The notes beneath the pieces are model-generated. The model saw only the letters and a list, made by a program, of their open reading frames with translations, was not told the DNA's origin and searched no databases. The position numbers and the translations under genes are program-made. This document shows positions 62,701 to 64,000 of a stretch of DNA of 64,000 nt, one piece after another (position 1 is the stretch's first letter; the number at the start of each line of letters is the position of its first letter). This DNA comes from Eupeodes corollae. Lineage: Eukaryota; Arthropoda; Insecta; Diptera; Syrphidae. The stretch spans positions 55,384,991-55,448,990 of the forward strand of contig NC_079149.1 of the NCBI RefSeq assembly GCF_945859685.1. The letters run 5' to 3'.

Positions 62701-62737
62701 TTTATTCAATTTAATTGGAAAGAACACTTTCATAAAA
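38558..62737 (-). CDS. F-BAR (FCH) domain adaptor-like protein, eight exons, 3' end missing
   Basis: Eight minus-strand exons (62737-62688, 62547-62439, 61727-61622, 49217-49101, 48835-48590, 39299-39117, 38983-38858, 38704-38558) join in frame into 360 codons with no stop; coding starts at the ATG at 62733-62731. Every internal junction is AG/GT and the phases agree (1, 2, then 0 throughout). Residues about 15-260 are highly helical and charged. They follow the F-BAR pattern: an N-terminal FCH-like helix (HLYEEHATALQTLVTNYRKK), a WEQFLQEVE helix, a basic stretch (SFHRKVQSRKIFTHRESFE) and a long helix with DAHNAYVQQLHATN. A proline-rich linker (PKRPFAPPQPPGE) and about 90 residues of second coiled coil follow. 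F-BAR proteins bind curved membranes as dimers and usually carry SH3, SH2-kinase or RhoGAP domains downstream; none is visible, because the last exon ends in a donor. It is not clearly FES/FER, srGAP, Nwk or CIP4, so no symbol is given. The fold is an inference from sequence pattern; that this is a real gene is very likely. Confidence 0.82.
38858..38983 (-). CDS. F-BAR gene exon 7 (second coiled coil, first part)
   Basis: Acceptor CCACCACCAG, donor CTACAG|GTTTGTT; 42 codons. It encodes DITPVLRNELVFERYSSLQL and then RPALDSLKREATDLEMQIRQ, a leucine heptad helix. The donor GTTTGT is weaker than the others. The intron before it is only 133 bp, the one after it 153 bp. Confidence 0.85.
39117..39299 (-). 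CDS. F-BAR gene exon 6 (end of helix and proline-rich linker)
   Basis: Acceptor TTTCAG, donor AGTATAAT|GTAAGTCG; 61 codons. It begins with a polar helix (ASEQSKRYSSLTQQCNVV) and passes into a proline-rich linker (RILPSPANAQ and KRPFAPPQPPGEVEDV). The PxxP pattern could bind an SH3 domain, which is an inference. It follows a 9.3-kb intron. Confidence 0.88.
39300..39911. other. Intron between exons 5 and 6, near part
   Basis: AT-rich intronic sequence of the minus-strand gene with nothing else recognisable before the mariner relic begins. Confidence 0.5.
39912..40790 (+). pseudogene. Mariner-type transposase relic, copy 2
   Basis: It opens with AAAGGGAGATTTTGTATC, the same terminal repeat as copy 1 with a mismatch. 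Then SNIFSLVY, RLTNKQRLQIIEFYYQ, FNRPTEAAI, and a long open part (40281-40660) with DLGVMSFKIQLVQELKLNDP, WALEKLAEDPLFYRKIVFSD, EGHFWLNGYV, EKVTVSYGLWGGGIIGPYFF and KDDANRN. The first Asp is present (FSDE). About 100 bp that should carry VNGERYR..WFQQDGA are deleted (NRNV joined to NERAW). GPVNWPPRSCDLRPLDYF with the third acidic site is at 40700-40752. So it lacks the second catalytic Asp and is inactive. It lies inside the 9.3-kb intron. Confidence 0.88.
40800..41990 (-). pseudogene. R1/I-like LINE relic: RT to RNase H
   Basis: Minus strand: CILEGKSMQTTLHIVVKTIQ (41660-41750), HDKEYTLAVFPDIEVALK (41618-41672), NETPQEGVY (41466-41495), PLWILVMN, then IVAFADIVALLATGKFQITI (41340-41400, the YADD block as FADI), SDQAKYLRVFLDTRLSFG (41150-41215), and MIFLHIDDSKLDAGVGAVVF (40820-40890), which looks like the opening of an RNase H domain (TDGSK...G.G). 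The same family is better kept at 50170-51440 and 59590-60840. Stops and frame shifts throughout. It abuts mariner copy 2. Confidence 0.75.
41991..44404. other. Intronic AT-rich stretch
   Basis: This is intron DNA of the F-BAR gene (between exons 5 and 6). An 86-codon open frame on the minus strand at 42567-42307 is GC-richer (RIRTRTWMRDGDTVSIFIQI) but has no recognisable family. Three TACTCGTAC motifs occur at 42228-42780. Nothing else can be supported. Confidence 0.45.
44405..46790 (+). repeat. Long repeat LR, copy B, interrupted by a LINE
   Basis: It starts with a perfect hairpin TTAACTTCCCATAGGAAGTT, then CGACGTTTCAAGGTCCCTAG, AGTCGAAATAAAAGATTTTT, GTTCGTACGTTCCTACATCC, GTCCATAGCTCAAGAACCAG. 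Module blocks (AATTGACTATTTTTT, AAATTGACAGTTTTTTT) lie at about 44877 and 45037. A LINE fragment then intervenes (45090-45980), and modules resume at 45985, with GAATTGACA at about 46100 and 46270. The 3' end is ACGGGATGGGAAGTTATGTG, then GTTGCATCCCAGCCTC. No SINE precedes this copy. Confidence 0.82.
45090..45980 (-). pseudogene. LINE C-terminal fragment nested in LR copy B
   Basis: Minus strand: NLTWKNIIFSNKQINLSTKY then KIFNSEVKSTLLYAVQVSGS (45850-45965), matching the K..I...V.S.L.YG.Q.WG segment after the reverse transcriptase palm. Further on come VKEHNMYSIIEKNEDIMRHS, ARNYFKDSLSYEEISLIF (45403-45455), then ARCEVLNLNGS and FCMLCNLKSKEGCLNF (45305-45400), a C-terminal CxxCN motif seen in jockey/CR1-like LINEs. 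Frames break twice. LR sequence on both sides shows it inserted into the repeat. Confidence 0.65.
46791..47204. other. Intronic AT-rich stretch
   Basis: Nothing recognisable beyond AT-rich intron sequence of the F-BAR gene. Confidence 0.45.
47205..47470 (+). pseudogene. Second mariner-type transposase fragment
   Basis: Plus frames give DFHLSRYVNKIGSKSA (47215-47262), VIVWCG (47305) and KFFENEVGNTFRSTI (47345-47393). In related transposases these read AHFxLSGYVNKQN, VTVWCG and FFENExGxxVTVNG, with the same spacing. The FSDE block and the C-terminal part are missing or unreadable. It differs from the copies at 36 and 40 kb, so it is another family. Confidence 0.5.
47471..48589. other. Intronic stretch next to exon 5
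   Basis: No gene can be supported. A GGTGATGGTGTTGTGGTGGT simple-repeat tract lies at 48393-48418. The frames at 48128-48503 on the minus strand come from that simple repeat (runs of H and T). Confidence 0.5.
48590..48835 (-). CDS. F-BAR gene exon 5 (long central helix)
   Basis: Acceptor TTTACAATTGCAG, donor AACAAG|GTAAGTTGG; 82 codons, the longest exon. Key segments are CRQDYKQCYVAHRQ, EYIDAHNAYVQQLHATNAML and VPQLMQELEEIHNDLSSII. The order Y-x-x-A-H-N-x-Y followed by an acidic LxQELEEIH helix closely resembles the last long helices of F-BAR domains. Confidence 0.9.
49101..49217 (-). CDS. F-BAR gene exon 4 (basic membrane-binding segment)
   Basis: Acceptor TTTCAG, donor TCAAAG|GTAAGTCG; exactly 39 codons. 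It encodes VSRPMLDKSFHRKVQSRKIF and then THRESFETIIAKTEEKLSK. The cluster of K, R and H is what the concave membrane face of an F-BAR domain would carry. Both splice sites are near consensus. Confidence 0.88.
49218..49639. other. Start of the 12.4-kb intron
   Basis: AT-rich intron sequence of the minus-strand gene between exons 3 and 4. Nothing else recognisable. Confidence 0.5.
49640..49855 (+). repeat. Dispersed short repeat, copy 2
   Basis: GCGTCAGAAAAAAGGGGAAA, GAGGAGATGCCGATGCACAT TGAT, then GTGTAGCTGAAACATGAATC and GATGGCTATTTCTAG keep the block order of copy 1 at 31.3 kb, though diverged. Confidence 0.5.
50170..51440 (+). pseudogene. R1/I-like LINE reverse transcriptase relic
   Basis: Plus strand: PAGPDGIIPAEI (50206-50241), VAFLNKEGAFKKVATSALTS (50540-50600, the palm block as NKEGAF), WFVRLINLMLTNRIMYSKLG, RGTPQGGVISPLLWNLLVNQ (50707-50766), RVIAFVDNVSIAASKK (50794-50841, YADD as FVDN), FNLRKTDLVLISRKNK (50925), SDHSKYLGLIL (51018), and a thumb/linker with TTLLAALDDLFYLTPLDILS KEIALHLASKLH (51105-51200). 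R1/I-type LINEs encode this array before RNase H. Stops and shifts are few in the 50539-50847 section and many elsewhere. Inactive. Confidence 0.82.
51441..54004. other. Intronic AT-rich stretch
   Basis: No gene can be supported. There is an ATGATGATGATGG microsatellite near 53017. Open frames on the minus strand (51708-51920, 52094-52294, 52813-52998) resemble no family. Confidence 0.45.
54005..54400 (+). pseudogene. Jockey/CR1-like LINE palm and C-terminal pieces
   Basis: LEKGYQYDDVYTDFSKAFDR followed by VNYDDLLMKINKVGFHSK (54020-54140) is a clear reverse transcriptase palm block with the first catalytic Asp (YTDFSKAFD). After a deletion, FVRSNFEYCSVIWN (54258-54299) and RIKKVQKRFT (54330-54358) form the post-palm segment. 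The YADD block is lost in the deletion. Inactive. Confidence 0.78.
54401..55094. other. Intronic AT-rich stretch
   Basis: Nothing recognisable. Confidence 0.45.
55095..55300 (+). repeat. Dispersed short repeat, copy 3
   Basis: ACACAGTGCGAGCAATTAGG, AAGGAGATACCGATATACAT TGGTTTCGAAT, then GTGCAGCTAAAGAAAGAATC and GCTATTTCACTAGA follow the order of copies 1 and 2. Confidence 0.5.
55370..56590 (+). pseudogene. Jockey-like LINE relic, second copy on this strand
   Basis: Plus-strand blocks in order: NKFNVEDVSFRPEMLVDFKR (55533), FWKEVKNIGL (55680), CDYKIDLEDLNDKFSALQTQ (55730-55790), KAIFSIKSK, then TGLDNIHLTFIKILPP (55862-55940), LYRPITILSFSSKVFESLIS (56055-56115), NRMQTVSCRLSSLLPVNNGV then PQGSNRGPLLFSLLVDDLPC (56327-56450), FHIYAVDVLLYIS (56464-56502, catalytic YADD as YAVD). 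The first-Asp palm block is deleted or unreadable near 56160-56260. Stops break the frame repeatedly. It ends near 56590. Confidence 0.8.
56591..58369. other. Intronic AT-rich stretch
   Basis: No gene can be supported. Long pyrimidine runs (CTTTCTTTTTCTTTTTCG) lie at 57398-57430. Open frames at 56614-56889, 57087-57296 and 57979-58260 resemble no family. Confidence 0.45.
58370..58660 (+). pseudogene. Possible mariner-type transposase C-terminus
   Basis: The frame TKLPTSFYLTALFGPFVLLG, TVNDRYYDNNTKQLKNLKLI resembles the third-Asp region of mariner transposases (WPPRS.DLTPLDYFLWG.VKD..Y.....TI..LK..I). The order and spacing fit, but key residues (D before LT, D before YFLW) are changed. A weak call; it may be the far end of the family seen at 47.2 kb. 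Confidence 0.4.
58661..59589. other. Intronic AT-rich stretch
   Basis: Nothing recognisable. GTGAGCATACTTAAAATTCA onward (59262) is ordinary AT-rich sequence. Confidence 0.45.
59590..60840 (-). pseudogene. R1/I-like LINE relic: RT thumb to RNase H
   Basis: Minus strand: SDEAKYLGRILGKKVNWKGN (60755-60815, the post-palm YLG block), LQPLDILSKQMAASSAILLK (60450-60510), VWEDRAFLEDELIHFYTDGS K (60265-60330, RNase H opening Asp), TSDIRIFSDRQAGIKSLDS (60075-60130, DSQAAIK-like with the Asp kept), VPGHETIPGNCKANQLARNG (59950-60010), and LLSFSRSHIGKLDN (59730-59775). The order is that of the C-terminal half of an R1/I-like ORF2, and the family agrees with that at 50.2 kb. Several stops separate blocks, so it is inactive. 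The reverse transcriptase core is truncated away at the right end. Confidence 0.8.
60860..60940 (+). repeat. Dispersed short repeat, copy 4 (partial)
   Basis: GTGTGAGCATTAGAAAAAGA, GGATAGGAGGCGTCGGTGGA, CATTGATTTTGAATTCTTGA match the first half of copy 1 at 31.3 kb. It ends where a LINE piece begins. Confidence 0.6.
60941..61070 (-). pseudogene. Short duplicate of the neighbouring LINE RNase H start
   Basis: GAATGAGAGATTTAATTTCA, GTACACACCTCC, AAAAGTGGATTAACTCATCT, TCTAGAAATTCTCTATCCTC repeat the sequence at 60208-60325 with a few changes. So 60208-60325 and 60945-61060 are two copies of the same LINE stretch in the same orientation, about 740 bp apart. Confidence 0.6.
61071..61621. other. 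End of the 12.4-kb intron
   Basis: AT-rich intron of the F-BAR gene before exon 3. Nothing else recognisable. Confidence 0.5.
61622..61727 (-). CDS. F-BAR gene exon 3
   Basis: Acceptor CCTCCATAG, donor CAGACAG|GTAAGTC. It encodes a helix with the core HSSIFQAWEQFLQEVESD and then ASNDVASVLSRQ; the W followed by QxxxEVE fits the second part of an F-BAR first helix. It ends in phase 0. The next exon is 12.4 kb away. Confidence 0.85.
61728..62438. other. Intron between exons 2 and 3
   Basis: Intron of 711 bp with AT-rich sequence. GTATGTATG repeats occur near 61790 and 61846. No other feature is seen. Confidence 0.55.
62439..62547 (-). CDS. F-BAR gene exon 2 (FCH-like helix)
   Basis: Acceptor TTATCTTTTCAG, donor GAAAG|GTACGA. 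It encodes SDFNETLSHLYEEHATALQ followed by TLVTNYRKKNGELRKE, an amphipathic helix like the start of an FCH domain. It ends two bases into a codon, which exon 3 completes as R. Confidence 0.82.
62688..62737 (-). CDS. F-BAR gene exon 1 (first coding exon)
   Basis: Acceptor TTCTCAG lies just before TTTTATG, and the donor is CAAAG|GTAAAT. The ATG at 62733-62731 opens a short basic peptide (MKVFFPIKLNKTSNK) whose last base G joins TA of the next exon to give V. The phase match with exon 2 is the main support. The acceptor just before the ATG implies a spliced 5' UTR further right. An alternative start in another first exon is possible. Confidence 0.65.
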
Positions 62738-64000
62738 CTGAGAACAAAAAATACTGAAACAAAAAAATAAAGTAGAGTTTGATTGAAATTCTAGAATCAA
62801 TATTTACGGAACGTGGAATATTTTTTGCGACTGAATTAATAAATTCTTGGGTCTTATGGAAATCATGTTTGAAAGGATTTCTCTTTCCTTCTGTACAATA
62901 TGTATATAGATTTTTATTCAAATACCTATATGATTGGGATCATAATATCAGACAACAACGACTTTTCCTTTGTTAAATGCTTCTGTGGAGAATTGGGTAT
63001 TATTGACAACAAAAAGATTGAAATAAATTCAAAAATAATCCGTTGACCAAAGGAAAACAAATAACAAATAATTATTTTAGTCTACTGGAAGAAATTTTGA
63101 CTTTTTTAAAAGCTTTTCCAAAATAAATATGTACATAAAATATCTATGAAAGGATTTTTTTTAAGCACAGGATTATTTGAATGAAATATTCTAGAACTCT
63201 TGAATATATTTAAAAGGTTTGTTTGAAATTTAAATTTTAATAGAAGCAACATGAGGAAATCACACGAAATACTCTATTCTCAAGCTCTCTTCTCGGAAAA
63301 CGTTGAAAATTATTGTTTTAATTCCTCTATAAACAAAGGCTTACTTAATAACTTTTGATATATGAATGTGTTTGAGCTAACACTTATGATTTTTGTTGTG
63401 TAATATTATTGAAGTACATTATTTAATAAACAATTATTTTGACGAGTTGAGAAATCCTCGGAAATCACTTCAATAATTTTGTAAAAAATTGCTTATGAGT
63501 GACTAGACTAAATTTTTCAAATTTTAGATGAAGGTCAAACAAATAAAAATTTGTAAGAACACTTAGAAAAGGAAACGAACGGAATTCGCTTCAATAATAT
63601 AACAAAATGCGAAATAAAATTAAAATAAAATCATTTAAATATATGTTTATATGATATTTCATCGTCAGTAATTTAAAAATCTAAATAATCAAAATCATTT
63701 GTACAGAAAATGACAAAAATTATATTAGAGCTTGTGAAGTAATTTTTCTTCTTATTGTTGGTGTTTATTAATGTTAAACCTTAAAAAACCATTATTTTAA
63801 ATTGCAATGTAAGAAATTCCGTAGATTTCGCGTCCTTTTATAACACAATTATTAAACTTGACAAAATGACCTTAGGCTTATTTTAGTCTACATATTTTTT
63901 CAGACAAAAAGGAAAATTGGAATCAAAATATTAAAAACAACAAGAACTGAAATACAAGAAGCTTTCATAGGTGCATTTTTGAGGGTATATAATGAAAATC
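62738..64000. other. Upstream or 5' intron of the F-BAR gene
   Basis: AT-rich sequence to the right of the first coding exon. The acceptor-like TTTTTTGTTCTCAG at 62738-62751 suggests a 5' UTR intron, with the true promoter beyond the window. No exon, TATA box or repeat can be supported. Confidence 0.45.

Noticed and set aside
1..64000. CRISPR arrays, bacterial operons or prophage
   Set aside because: No direct repeats with unique spacers, no dense gene packing and clear spliced exons and LINE/SINE relics: the DNA is from an animal genome.

Overview
The window is strongly AT-rich animal DNA with spliced genes, very long introns and many decayed transposons. GT-AG introns, jockey-, I/R1- and RTE-type LINE relics, IS630-Tc1-mariner relics and scattered TATGTATGTA / ACTCGTAC-type motifs point to an insect, most likely a fly (Diptera). 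This is not a prokaryotic or viral window, and most open frames in it are chance or transposon remnants. GENE: One host gene is clear. It lies on the minus strand, and eight consecutive exons can be placed with matching splice sites and phases: 62737-62688, 62547-62439, 61727-61622, 49217-49101, 48835-48590, 39299-39117, 38983-38858 and 38704-38558. Together they give 360 continuous codons from a plausible start ATG at 62733-62731. The product looks like an F-BAR (FCH) type, membrane-curving, actin-linked adaptor, followed by a proline-rich linker and a second coiled coil. The last visible exon ends in a good donor, so the C-terminus is missing; it must lie in the 38.5 kb to the left or beyond the window. 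Introns of about 12.4 kb and 9.3 kb have filled with transposons. TRANSPOSONS: (1) LINE pseudogenes lie at 3420-4780 (+), 4785-5706 (+), 8200-8560 (-), 18764-19615 (+), 31490-32762 (-), 40800-41990 (-), 45090-45980 (-), 50170-51440 (+), 54005-54400 (+), 55370-56590 (+) and 59590-60840 (-). (2) Mariner-type relics lie at 25185-25500 (+), 35836-36653 (-), 39912-40790 (+), 47205-47470 (+) and 58370-58660 (+). (3) A tRNA-derived SINE family has six copies; one has a 12-bp target-site duplication and a nearly intact tRNA acceptor stem clamped by an extra 10-bp stem. (4) A long non-coding repeat, called LR here, has a 5' hairpin, a tract of CGTACGT repeats, internal modules repeating every ~173 bp, and a conserved GC-richer 3' end. 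It has several copies and in two places abuts the SINE at the same junction. (5) A small element at 21541-21979 has 36-bp perfect inverted ends and a hammerhead-ribozyme-like core of the kind known from Penelope-like elements. (6) A short dispersed repeat occurs in four copies near 31.3, 49.7, 55.2 and 60.9 kb. The rest is AT-rich intronic or intergenic DNA in which no gene can be supported. The most interesting systems are the SINE/LR composite and the ribozyme-bearing inverted-repeat element.
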